From CAZJUO01 sp964549245 (GTDB lineage Bacteria > Patescibacteriota > Patescibacteriia > UBA10025 > JAHIVO01): a DNA stretch of 13,012 nucleotides. Location: positions 1-13,012 of the forward strand of contig CAZJUO010000031.1 of the NCBI GenBank assembly GCA_964549245.1, in the 5' to 3' direction. A program made the translations under genes and the position numbers. A model generated the notes under the pieces. It saw only the letters and a list, made by a program, of their open reading frames with translations, did no database searches and was not told the DNA's origin. Each line of letters begins with the position of its first letter. Position 1 is the stretch's first letter. Positions 5,957 to 13,012 of this stretch are shown here, piece by piece.

Positions 5957-5970
5957 TTTGCCTTCATTAT

Positions 5971-6000
5971 AAGCCTAACTATACCTGTTAGGCTTTTTTT
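5971..6000 (+). terminator. Intrinsic terminator after the radical SAM gene
   Basis: AAGCCTAAC (5971-5979) pairs perfectly with GTTAGGCTT (5987-5995) across a seven-base loop and runs into T to 6000. It lies 14 bases past the stop codon. Confidence 0.93.
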
Positions 6001-6054
6001 ATTGCCAAAAAGGGAGTAAGCGTTAGTAAGCGGCGGTTATCGTCGATACAGCGC

Positions 6055-6083
6055 TTGACAATTTAAAAAGCCTCTTGTATACT
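6055..6083 (+). promoter_or_regulatory. Near-consensus sigma70-type promoter of clpB
   Basis: A perfect -35 TTGACA (6055-6060), an exact 17-base spacer and TATACT (6078-6083, 5 of 6) stand immediately upstream of clpB, with transcription expected to start near 6090. No CIRCE or other familiar heat-shock operator is visible around it. This suggests housekeeping-type expression or a regulator whose site I cannot recognise. Confidence 0.88.
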
Positions 6084-6112
6084 ACACAGTTGAAAATTTA
6101 TGAATTATATTT

Positions 6113-8680
6113 ATGGATATCAATAAACTGACAATTAAATCACAGGAGGCTATTGCCGCCGCCCAGCAACTGGTAACCGAAAAAAAACAGCAGGAGCTTT
6201 CCGTGTGGCATTTGCTGTTGGCCTTGCTGCAGCAGTCCGACAGTATTATCAAACCGCTTTTACAAAAGCTTGATGTGGATATGGCATCTTTAGTTAAAGA
6301 TGTTCAATCAGAAATCGACAAAAAACCGTCAGTAGAAGGCGGCCAAATGTACATCGCTCAAGAAGTGCAAACGGTTTTTGTTGCAGCAGAAAAAGAAGCC
6401 AAAATGATGGGAGACGAATACGTTTCTACAGAGCATTTATTTCTAACCATGCTGGAATTGCCGATTTTAAAAGATTTATTTTCGCGTTATACTATAAGTA
6501 GAGATAACATCCAAAAAGCTATGAAAGACATCCGCGGCAACCAGCCGGTGACTGACCAAAATCCCGAATCAAAACACCAGGTGCTGGAGAAGTACGCCCA
6601 AAATTTGACCAAAATCGCCCAAGCGGGGAAACTGGATCCGGTAATCGGCCGTGATGAGGAGATCCGCCGGTTGATGCAGGTGTTATCGCGCCGGACCAAA
6701 AACAACCCCGTGCTGATTGGCGAGCCGGGTACGGGTAAAACTGCCGTGGTTGAAGGTTTGGCCCAGCGGATTGTGGCTGGCGATGTGCCTGAAACATTAA
6801 AGAACAAAGAAGTTATCAGCTTGCAAATTGGTTCTTTGTTGGCCGGCGCAAAATACCGCGGTGAGTTTGAAGACCGGTTAAAGGCAGTGCTCAAAGAGAT
6901 CGAGGCAGCTGAAGGCAGGATTATTTTATTTATTGATGAATTGCACACTATCGTCGGCGCCGGCGCGGCTGAAGGCGCGGTTGACGCTTCTAATATGCTC
7001 AAGCCGGCTTTAGCGCGGGGCACGCTGCATGCTATCGGCGCCACGACCCTGAAAGAGTACCAGCAGCATATCGAAAAAGACAAAGCCCTAGAGCGCCGTT
7101 TTCAGCCGGTGTATATTGGTGAACCATCAAGCGAAGACACCTTGGCTATTTTGCGCGGCATCAAGGAAAAATACGAAGTGCATCATGGCGTGAAAATCAC
7201 CGATGCCGCTTTGGTGGCGGCCGTTAATTTATCGCAGCGCTATATCACCGATCGGTTTTTGCCGGACAAGGCCATTGACCTGATTGATGAGGCTACTTCA
7301 GCTATCCGTATGGAAGTGGACAGCATGCCGGTAGAATTAGACCAGCTCAAACGTAAAGTTACCAAGCTGGAAATCGAAAAGCAAGCCCTGAAAAAAGAAA
7401 AAGACACGGTCTCCAAAGAGCGGTTGGCAAAAATTGACAAAGAAATGAGCGATCTCAAAGAGAAACAACAACAGCTCGAAGCTCATTGGCAGAATGAAAA
7501 AGAAGTCATCAGCACTATCCGCCAGGCGCAAAATAAAACTGACGAACTAAAAGTCCAGGCGGAAAAACTGGAGCGGGAAGGCGATTTGCAAAAAGTGGCC
7601 GAGATCCGCTACGGCCAGATTCCCGAGCTGGAGAAGCAAATCCAGCAGGCCGATAAAAAGCTAAAAGAAGTCCAAAAAGACAAGAAAATACTAAAAGAGG
7701 AAGTGACTGAAGAGGATATTGCCCAAGTGGTTGCTCGCTGGACTGGCATCCCGGTGTCTAAAATGCTCCAATCGGAAACAGAAAAATTGAAAAATATGGA
7801 GCAAGTCTTAGCTAAGCGAGTAGTCGGCCAGGCTGAAGCTATTAAGGCGGTGAGCAATGCAGTGCGGCGTTCCCGAGCCGGGGTGGCGGAAGAAAACCGG
7901 CCCATCGGTTCATTTATTTTCATGGGCCCAACAGGCGTTGGCAAGACGGAACTGGCCAGAGCGTTGGCCGAATTTATGTTCAACGATGAAGAAGCCATGA
8001 TTCGCTTAGACATGTCAGAATATATGGAACAGCATGCGGTGGCTAAAATGATCGGCTCGCCGCCGGGCTATATCGGCTATGAAGAAGGAGGCCAACTGAC
8101 CGAAGCGGTTCGCCGCCGGCCGTATTCCGTTATCTTGCTTGATGAGATTGAAAAAGCGCACCATGATATTTTTAATATTTTGCTGCAGGTTTTGGATGAC
8201 GGGCGCATGACTGACGCCAAAGGTCGGGTTGTAAATTTCAAAAATACCATCATTATCATGACCTCGAATATCGGTTCTGACGTTATCCAGCAAAAAGCCG
8301 GGCAGTCATTGGGCGCCATAGAGCAGGCCGTCAAACCGCTGTTGCGCCAGACGTTCCGCCCGGAGTTTTTGAATCGGGTGGACGACATTATCATTTTCCA
8401 TGCCCTGGAGAAAAAGCATTTGGAAGCGATCGTTGATTTGCAGCTGCAGCAGGTAGCCAGCCGTTTAGCTGATAAAAACGTGCAACTGGAGTTTTCGGAT
8501 AGCGCAAAGAAATATTTAGCCCAAAAAGGATTTGATCCGCAGTTTGGCGCTCGGCCATTGAAACGGGTTATCCAACATGAACTGCTGGATGAGTTGGCCC
8601 TGCAGCTAATTGAAAACAAGATTAAGGCAGGCAAAAAAATCAAAGTTGACGTTGGGAAGGACAAAGTAGTTTTTAAATAA
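6113..8680 (+). CDS. clpB: ATP-dependent disaggregase ClpB, 855 residues
   Basis: This Hsp100 AAA+ chaperone works with the DnaK system to extract proteins from aggregates. All parts are present at nearly the same positions as in E. coli ClpB (857 residues). They are an N-terminal Clp repeat domain (1-145); AAA-1 with Walker A GEPGTGKT (203-210), Walker B Asp275/Glu276 and arginine fingers Arg328/Arg329; a full coiled-coil middle domain (about 395-525) with the conserved YGQIPELEK segment at 500; and AAA-2 with Walker A GPTGVGKT (605-612) and Walker B Asp677/Glu678. The long middle domain and the absence of an IGF/ClpP-binding loop distinguish it from ClpA, ClpC and ClpX. The start at 6113 matches the family N-terminus. 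It has no Shine-Dalgarno, and the leader is only about 20 bases. The gene is a single transcription unit with its own promoter and terminator. Confidence 0.98.
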   Translation: MDINKLTIKSQEAIAAAQQLVTEKKQQELSVWHLLLALLQQSDSIIKPLLQKLDVDMASLVKDVQSEIDKKPSVEGGQMYIAQEVQTVFVAAEKEAKMMGDEYVSTEHLFLTMLELPILKDLFSRYTISRDNIQKAMKDIRGNQPVTDQNPESKHQVLEKYAQNLTKIAQAGKLDPVIGRDEEIRRLMQVLSRRTKNNPVLIGEPGTGKTAVVEGLAQRIVAGDVPETLKNKEVISLQIGSLLAGAKYRGEFEDRLKAVLKEIEAAEGRIILFIDELHTIVGAGAAEGAVDASNMLKPALARGTLHAIGATTLKEYQQHIEKDKALERRFQPVYIGEPSSEDTLAILRGIKEKYEVHHGVKITDAALVAAVNLSQRYITDRFLPDKAIDLIDEATSAIRMEVDSMPVELDQLKRKVTKLEIEKQALKKEKDTVSKERLAKIDKEMSDLKEKQQQLEAHWQNEKEVISTIRQAQNKTDELKVQAEKLEREGDLQKVAEIRYGQIPELEKQIQQADKKLKEVQKDKKILKEEVTEEDIAQVVARWTGIPVSKMLQSETEKLKNMEQVLAKRVVGQAEAIKAVSNAVRRSRAGVAEENRPIGSFIFMGPTGVGKTELARALAEFMFNDEEAMIRLDMSEYMEQHAVAKMIGSPPGYIGYEEGGQLTEAVRRRPYSVILLDEIEKAHHDIFNILLQVLDDGRMTDAKGRVVNFKNTIIIMTSNIGSDVIQQKAGQSLGAIEQAVKPLLRQTFRPEFLNRVDDIIIFHALEKKHLEAIVDLQLQQVASRLADKNVQLEFSDSAKKYLAQKGFDPQFGARPLKRVIQHELLDELALQLIENKIKAGKKIKVDVGKDKVVFK

Positions 8681-8701
8681 AGCAGACCAACGGACTACAT
8701 A

Positions 8702-8727
8702 AAAAAACGCCAAGACTGGCGTTTTTT
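8702..8727. terminator. Bidirectional-type intrinsic terminator after clpB
   Basis: AAAAAACGCCA (8702-8712) pairs with TGGCGTTTTTT (8717-8727) around the loop AGAC. The stem core CGCCA/TGGCG is flanked by A6 on one side and T6 on the other, so it can act on either strand. It lies 21 bases after the clpB stop and insulates purL. Confidence 0.9.
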
Positions 8728-8730
8728 GAT

Positions 8731-8759
8731 TTGCTTAAAAATATAGTAAATGATAAAGT
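8731..8759 (+). promoter_or_regulatory. Candidate extended -10 promoter of purL
   Basis: TTGCTT (8731-8736), a 17-base spacer and TAAAGT (8754-8759, 4 of 6), with TG and one base at 8751-8753, make an extended -10 promoter. Transcription would start near 8766 and leave a leader of about 57 bases carrying a good ribosome binding site (8812-8817). Confidence 0.5.
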
Positions 8760-8792
8760 AAATGACTAAAAAACACAAATAAAGTAAATTGA
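8745..8792 (+). repeat. Short direct repeats in the purL leader
   Basis: AGTAAATGA occurs at 8745-8753 and 8757-8765 (12-base pitch), and a related AGTAAATTGA is at 8783-8792. The first two copies span the -10 box of the candidate purL promoter. They may be regulator-binding half sites or simple AT-rich sequence. Confidence 0.4.
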
Positions 8793-8822
8793 AAATCTAA
8801 CGATACAGTATGGAGGAATCAC

Positions 8823-11800
8823 ATGATATTGATGAAATTGTATTGCTCTCCGGCTTTTGAAGGGGGCAAGCATGATCGTATCGTAGCGGCTGCCCAGGAG
8901 CGGCTGGGAGTGCCTATTCGCAGTATGCAAACTGAAGCGTGTTTTTATGTTCAGGTGCGAGAGCAACTGTCCGATGAAGAATACGCGCGTCTCTGCAGCT
9001 TGCTGCAAAACGATACCGAACCCGATGGTTTGCGCGAGCATAGCTTTTTGGATGCTAACCAAACTGTTATTGAAATCGGTCCGCGTCTAAGTTGTGAGAC
9101 GGCTTTTTCCAGCAATGCGGTGGCTATTTGCCAGGCCTGCGGATTGCATAAAGTAGAGTGGCTGGAGTGTTCACGGCGGTTTGCTTTGCCAGTCGAATTA
9201 ACTCCCGAGCAGCGGCAGCAGTTTATCGAGCCGCTGTATGACCGTATGACCGAAGAGGAATACGAAGCGCCGTTGCAATCATTTGAAGCCAAGACTAAGG
9301 TTGATCCAGTACGGATTATTCCAGTGGTAGAGAAGGGCCTGCCGGTGCTGGAAGAAATCAATAGCCAGCTCGGCTTGAGTATGGATAAGCAAGATTTGGC
9401 TGCGTATTATAATTTATTTACCGTTGAGTTACAGCGCAACCCAACTGATGTGGCAATGGGGCAATTAGGGCAGGCAAATTCTGAACATTCACGACATCCA
9501 TTTTTCAAAGGCAAGCAGGTTATTGACGGAGTTGAAATGCCGGAAACGCTGATGGAAATCGTTCAGAAACCATGGCGTGTTCATCCGGGCAATTCCAAAG
9601 TAGCCTATGACGATGACAGTTCCGCCATTGCGGGCAAAGAAATTACGGTGTTGGTTCCTGAAAAACCAGGCCAGCCGAGTCCTATCGTACGGATTCGCAG
9701 AACACTTAACCCTACTTTATCCGTAGAAAGCCACAATTGGCCGACGGGCATTGAGCCTTATGAAGGAGCGGCTACTGGTATCGGCGGGCTCTTTCGTGAT
9801 CTGATGGCTGTCCGTTTGGGCGGCTTGGTTACAATTTTGTTCGCTGGATATTGCACCGGCAATTTGTATATTCCCGGTTATGAACTTCCTTGGGAACAGG
9901 ATGAATGGCTCCATCCGGACAATTTAGCCTCTCCCTTGGATATTATGATACGGGCCAGTGACGGGGCTTCTGACTATGCCAACTGCGTGGGCAAGCCGGT
10001 AACTATGGGTTTTACCAGGACGTGCGGCCAAGTGGTGTCCGGTGAATACCGCAGTTGGTATAAGCCCTTAATGTATGCTGGCGGTATGGGCCAGTTTGAC
10101 GATCAGCATAATGTTAAGTACCAGCCGCAAAAAGGTATGCTCGTTTGCCAGATTGGCGGTCCGGCCTATGATATTGGCGTTGGCGGCGGTTCAGCCAGTT
10201 CGGTTATTTCTGGCGCAATTAAGGATGTTGAGCTAGCTTTCAAGTCAGTACAGCGAGGCGATCCGAAAATGGAGCAATGTATATACCGTGTTGGCGTTAC
10301 CTGCGTGCAGTTGGGCGAGAAAAATCCCATCAGAGGAAAAGTGGATTTGGGTGCGGGGGGCGATTGCAACGCCATCCCGGAATTGGTTAATCCGGCCGGA
10401 GCGCTCATCAATATTCGGGCTATCCCTTTGGGCGACACGACGCTTTCAGATTATGTAATCTGGTGCAATGAATCCCAGGAGCGAGAAGCTTTCTTGGTTT
10501 ATCCTGCCGACCTTCCCACGATTCAAGCAATTTGCCAGCGTGAACGGGCACCCTTAGCGGTGCTTGGGGAAGTGACTGGTGACGGGCAATTTGTTTTGCA
10601 TGGCGAGCGTGATGGTTTGGAACTGGTTAATTTTCCCATGGATAAGATTTTGGGCCAGCTTCCCCAAAAAGTTTTTTATTCAGAGAGAATCGAACCGGAA
10701 TTAGTATCCCCGCGATTACCGCGTGACTTAACGGTTGAAAAAGCATTGGAACGGGTCTTGCGTTTGCCCTCGGTTGGTTCAAAGCGGTTCCTGACCACTA
10801 AAGCTGACCGAAGCGTCGGCGGACTGGTAGTTCAACAGCAATGTGTTGGCCCTAATCAAATTACCTTATGTGACTATACCGTGGCCGCGCAAGGCTTTGA
10901 AGACGTAGGCGGCGCTGCCTCCAGTATTGGCGAACAACCGATGATTGGGCTGGTTAGCCCAGCAGCAATGGGACGCATGGCCGTAGCAGAGGCCATCCTT
11001 AATCTGGCGGGCGCAAAAATAACCAGCCTTGTGGATGTCAAATTTTCTGTTAATTGGATGTGGCCGGCCAAGCAACCTGGCGAAGGTCCAAAGCTCTACG
11101 ATACAGCACGTTCCGAGAGCCAGGCTATGATCGATCTGGGTAATGCTGGTGACGGCGGTAAGGACAGTCTGTCTATGGCCGCCATAGCTATGGCTCCCGA
11201 TGGAACAGCTTGCACGGTCAAAGCACCTGGTAATTTGGTTATTACTGCCTATGCTCCCATGGATGATATTACCAAAAAGGTAACCCCCGATTTAAAACAA
11301 CCGGGGGCCCATCTGTTATTTATCGATTTATCTGGCGGTAAAGCTCGGCTGGGCGGTTCGGCTCTCTTACAGGTATTCCAGCAAATAGGCGACGAAGCGC
11401 CGGATATGGAAGACGCGTATTTGCTTTCCAGGGCTTTTCGCACGGTACAGCAGCTGGTTGAACAGGGATTGGTCAGTGCGGTTCATGACCGCAGTGATGG
11501 TGGCTTACTGGTTACAGTACTGGAAATGGCTTTTGCCGGTAATGTGGGATTGAACTTACGCATTGACAGTGACCAAGGATTGCTAGCCACTCTATTTAAT
11601 CAGGAATTAGGATTGGTCATAGAATGCAACGATCTGGAGACGGTTGGGAGTCTGCTTCGGTCAAATCATATTCCGTACCAATATTTGGGTACCGTGGGTG
11701 ACTATGGTGGTCAGGTCTCACTTATGTACAGAGACTCGATGGGTAATAAATGGCCTGTCTTGAACAAACCTATGATTGACTTGCGGTTTGTGTGGGAAGC

Positions 11801-12752
11801 CACCAGCGCAGTGCTTGATCAACGGCAGGCTAATCCTGATTGCGTGGCTGAAGAGTCAATCAACAATCGCCGGTTAGTAACCCCTCTGCCGTACCGGTTG
11901 TCGTTTACCCCCAGGGCTAGTAGCCCTCGGTATAATGTTGGTAAACAGCCAAAAGTGGCAGTTATCCGCGAGCAGGGAACTAATGGTGACGAGGAAATGA
12001 GGGCGGTTTTGCTAAAAGTCGGCTTTGAGGTCTGGGACGTGACTATGTCCGATTTGCTCAAGCAGCTCATAACTTTGGAGCCGTTTCAGGGAGTAGTCTT
12101 CCCCGGCGGGTTTTCGTTCAAGGATGTGCTCGGCGCGGCAAAAGGCTGGGCCGGTGTGATTTGCTATAACGATGTGGTAAAAAAGCAGTTCGAAGATTTT
12201 TACCAGCGGACTGATACGTTTTCCTTCGGAGTATGCAACGGTTGTCAGTTGTTGGCTCGGCTTGGCTGGGTTCCCTGGCCGGGAATTGCCAGTCAACTAC
12301 AGCCTTGTTTTGTCAGAAATACTTCCGAGCGCTTTGAGTCACGCTGGTCGGCGGTTCGTATTGAATCAAGCCCAGCTATCATGCTCAAAGGCATGGAGGG
12401 TTCGGTACTTGGTGTATGGGTGGCGCATGGCGAGGGCCGTTTGTACACCAAAGACAAGTCGTTACTGCAGGATATCATAGCCAAGCAACTGGCACCCCTA
12501 CGATTTGTCGATCCTGATGGCCAAGTAACCGAAGTGTATCCTTTTAATCCAAACGGCAGTCCGTCTGGTATCACCGCTCTTTGCTCTGAAGACGGACGCC
12601 ATTTGGCCATGATGCCGCATCCGGAACGTGTTTTCTTGAAGTGGCAGTGGCCGTGGATGCCGCCGGAATGGCAGGATACTTTGGAGGCTTCACCGTGGCT
12701 GCGATTGTTTCAGAACGCTTACGAGTGGTGTCTTGAACATATGGAGGGTTAA
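8823..12752 (+). CDS. purL: Phosphoribosylformylglycinamidine synthase, long single-chain form, 1309 residues
   Basis: This enzyme makes FGAM from FGAR, ATP and glutamine, step four of purine synthesis. It is the large fused form (E. coli PurL is 1295 residues), so separate PurS and PurQ are not needed. In order it has an N-terminal PurS-like domain (1-~145), a linker, two AIRS-like synthetase halves and a C-terminal class I glutaminase (from ~1044). Visible motifs are NSEHSRH (219-225), a GGGSASS loop (454-460), HDRSDGG (888-894), the nucleophile Cys1138 in GVCNGCQ, and His1266/Glu1268 in the HPE motif, which completes the triad. No frameshift or missing key residue was seen. The start has GGAGGA (8812-8817) five bases before the ATG; a second Met three codons on is less well spaced. 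No other purine gene is near, and the gene is flanked by terminators. Confidence 0.97.
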   Translation: MILMKLYCSPAFEGGKHDRIVAAAQERLGVPIRSMQTEACFYVQVREQLSDEEYARLCSLLQNDTEPDGLREHSFLDANQTVIEIGPRLSCETAFSSNAVAICQACGLHKVEWLECSRRFALPVELTPEQRQQFIEPLYDRMTEEEYEAPLQSFEAKTKVDPVRIIPVVEKGLPVLEEINSQLGLSMDKQDLAAYYNLFTVELQRNPTDVAMGQLGQANSEHSRHPFFKGKQVIDGVEMPETLMEIVQKPWRVHPGNSKVAYDDDSSAIAGKEITVLVPEKPGQPSPIVRIRRTLNPTLSVESHNWPTGIEPYEGAATGIGGLFRDLMAVRLGGLVTILFAGYCTGNLYIPGYELPWEQDEWLHPDNLASPLDIMIRASDGASDYANCVGKPVTMGFTRTCGQVVSGEYRSWYKPLMYAGGMGQFDDQHNVKYQPQKGMLVCQIGGPAYDIGVGGGSASSVISGAIKDVELAFKSVQRGDPKMEQCIYRVGVTCVQLGEKNPIRGKVDLGAGGDCNAIPELVNPAGALINIRAIPLGDTTLSDYVIWCNESQEREAFLVYPADLPTIQAICQRERAPLAVLGEVTGDGQFVLHGERDGLELVNFPMDKILGQLPQKVFYSERIEPELVSPRLPRDLTVEKALERVLRLPSVGSKRFLTTKADRSVGGLVVQQQCVGPNQITLCDYTVAAQGFEDVGGAASSIGEQPMIGLVSPAAMGRMAVAEAILNLAGAKITSLVDVKFSVNWMWPAKQPGEGPKLYDTARSESQAMIDLGNAGDGGKDSLSMAAIAMAPDGTACTVKAPGNLVITAYAPMDDITKKVTPDLKQPGAHLLFIDLSGGKARLGGSALLQVFQQIGDEAPDMEDAYLLSRAFRTVQQLVEQGLVSAVHDRSDGGLLVTVLEMAFAGNVGLNLRIDSDQGLLATLFNQELGLVIECNDLETVGSLLRSNHIPYQYLGTVGDYGGQVSLMYRDSMGNKWPVLNKPMIDLRFVWEATSAVLDQRQANPDCVAEESINNRRLVTPLPYRLSFTPRASSPRYNVGKQPKVAVIREQGTNGDEEMRAVLLKVGFEVWDVTMSDLLKQLITLEPFQGVVFPGGFSFKDVLGAAKGWAGVICYNDVVKKQFEDFYQRTDTFSFGVCNGCQLLARLGWVPWPGIASQLQPCFVRNTSERFESRWSAVRIESSPAIMLKGMEGSVLGVWVAHGEGRLYTKDKSLLQDIIAKQLAPLRFVDPDGQVTEVYPFNPNGSPSGITALCSEDGRHLAMMPHPERVFLKWQWPWMPPEWQDTLEASPWLRLFQNAYEWCLEHMEG

Positions 12753-12764
12753 TTGTTTTTTAAC

Positions 12765-12797
12765 AAGTCCCGATTTTTTATAGATCGGGACTTTTTT
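12765..12797 (+). terminator. Intrinsic terminator after purL
   Basis: AAGTCCCGAT (12765-12774) pairs perfectly with ATCGGGACTT (12784-12793), ten pairs around a nine-base T-rich loop, followed by T to 12797. It lies 12 bases past the purL stop. Confidence 0.92.
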
Positions 12798-12800
12798 ACA

Positions 12801-12829
12801 TTGATTTTTTCCTTAAAATATGATACAAT
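12801..12829 (+). promoter_or_regulatory. Promoter for a short structured transcript
   Basis: TTGATT (12801-12806, 4 of 6), a 17-base spacer and TACAAT (12824-12829, 5 of 6), with TG and one base at 12821-12823 (extended -10), start four bases after the purL terminator. Transcription should begin near 12836, right at the foot of the first hairpin. Confidence 0.7.
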
Positions 12830-12835
12830 AATATT

Positions 12836-12961
12836 GATGATCCGACCAAGCAACTGCTTGGGAGGATCTCCGCTCCTCAAGTACAAGGGGGGGCGCCAAA
12901 CCCCGCACCTACATTGCGAGTTATCCTCCGGATAGCTGGTAGGCAGGTGCGGGGTTATTTT
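12836..12961 (+). ncRNA. Candidate small RNA, about 125 bases, family not recognised
   Basis: From the predicted start the sequence folds into a hairpin. GATCC (12839-12843) pairs with GGATC (12864-12868) and CCAAGC (12846-12851) pairs with GCTTGG (12856-12861). Between them GA faces GA, which can form tandem sheared G-A pairs and one nearly continuous helix with loop AACT. A linker follows with seven consecutive G (12887-12893). Then comes a long perfect 12-bp stem (12899-12910 with 12945-12956), with an inner TATCC/GGATA hairpin and a short T-run. No convincing reading frame uses this interval. It could be a small regulatory RNA, or the leader of a gene to the right of the window with the terminator as its switch. 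Confidence 0.5.
12899..12961 (+). terminator. Strong GC-rich hairpin with short T-run
   Basis: AACCCCGCACCT (12899-12910) pairs perfectly with AGGTGCGGGGTT (12945-12956), twelve pairs, six of them in the run CCCCGC/GCGGGG. The apical part contains TATCC/GGATA (12922-12926/12930-12934). The tail ATTTTAT is a weak T-run, so termination is likely but not certain. Confidence 0.65.
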
Positions 12962-12975
12962 ATACCCAGATAATC

Positions 12976-12995
12976 CACCCCGCGTATGCGGGGTG
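12976..12995. repeat. GC-rich palindrome at the right edge
   Basis: CACCCCGC (12976-12983) and GCGGGGTG (12988-12995) form a perfect 8-bp inverted repeat around GTAT. The core CCCCGCGTATGCGGGG resembles the stem of some type I-E CRISPR repeats, but only one copy is inside the window, so no array can be called. It also shares ACCCCGC and TGCGGGGT with the preceding terminator stem. Confidence 0.5.
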
Positions 12996-13012
12996 TGTGC
13001 GTTTCAAAGCGT

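Noticed and set aside
6020..6112. CIRCE or another heat-shock operator before clpB
   Set aside because: No TTAGCACTC/GAGTGCTAA inverted repeat or similar element is present; only short GTAAGCG-like direct repeats occur.
6487..8664. Several 90-200-residue minus-strand frames opposite clpB
   Set aside because: They are antisense shadows of a fully conserved clpB gene with no ribosome binding sites or recognisable domains.
12753..12935. A 60-residue open frame after purL
   Set aside because: It runs through the purL terminator, the promoter at 12801-12829 and the small-RNA hairpins, has no ribosome binding site and no protein-like composition.
1..13012. Mobile element, prophage or defence system
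   Set aside because: No transposase, integrase, phage structural, toxin-antitoxin, restriction or cas gene is recognisable, and no paired terminal repeats with target duplications were seen.

Overview
The window looks like a chromosomal segment from an uncultivated bacterium, most likely of the Patescibacteria/CPR type. This is an inference. It rests on a tRNA with no encoded CCA, several genes with little or no Shine-Dalgarno leader just behind sigma70-like promoters, compact intrinsic terminators, small secreted proteins of unknown function, and a mixture of a lone radical SAM enzyme, a lone ClpB and a lone PurL instead of conventional operons. TGA ends at least one gene (positions 3118-3120), so the standard bacterial code is in use. 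No transposase, integrase, phage or defence gene was seen.

Layout. 1-55: 3' part of tRNA-Arg(CCG), followed by a terminator (118-148). 173-595: no convincing protein gene, but a consensus-like promoter followed by a dense series of perfect hairpins ending in a U-tailed hairpin; this is the best candidate for an undescribed structured RNA. 606-630: a terminator serving the opposite strand. 653-1018 (minus): a 121-residue hypothetical protein with a very good ribosome binding site and, between its promoter and start codon, a terminator hairpin that may attenuate transcription. 1266-4371 (plus): four closely spaced genes, namely two secreted/anchored proteins that overlap by 11 bases (the second with a ten-cysteine C-terminal region), a VTT/TVP38-type membrane protein, and a conserved Trp/Arg-rich protein of unknown function. 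4505-5956: a B12-binding-type radical SAM protein closed by a terminator. 6113-8680: ClpB disaggregase with its own near-consensus promoter and terminator. 8823-12752: long single-chain PurL (FGAM synthase) with its own promoter and terminator. 12801-12961: a promoter and a short structured transcript with a strong terminator, probably a small RNA. A further palindrome lies near the right edge.

The large plus-strand genes are separated by terminators and have their own promoters, so radical SAM, clpB and purL are probably independent transcription units. ClpB would serve protein disaggregation and PurL step four of purine synthesis. The two secreted proteins, the VTT protein and the small Trp-rich protein may be cotranscribed, which suggests an envelope-related role, but the sequence does not prove this.
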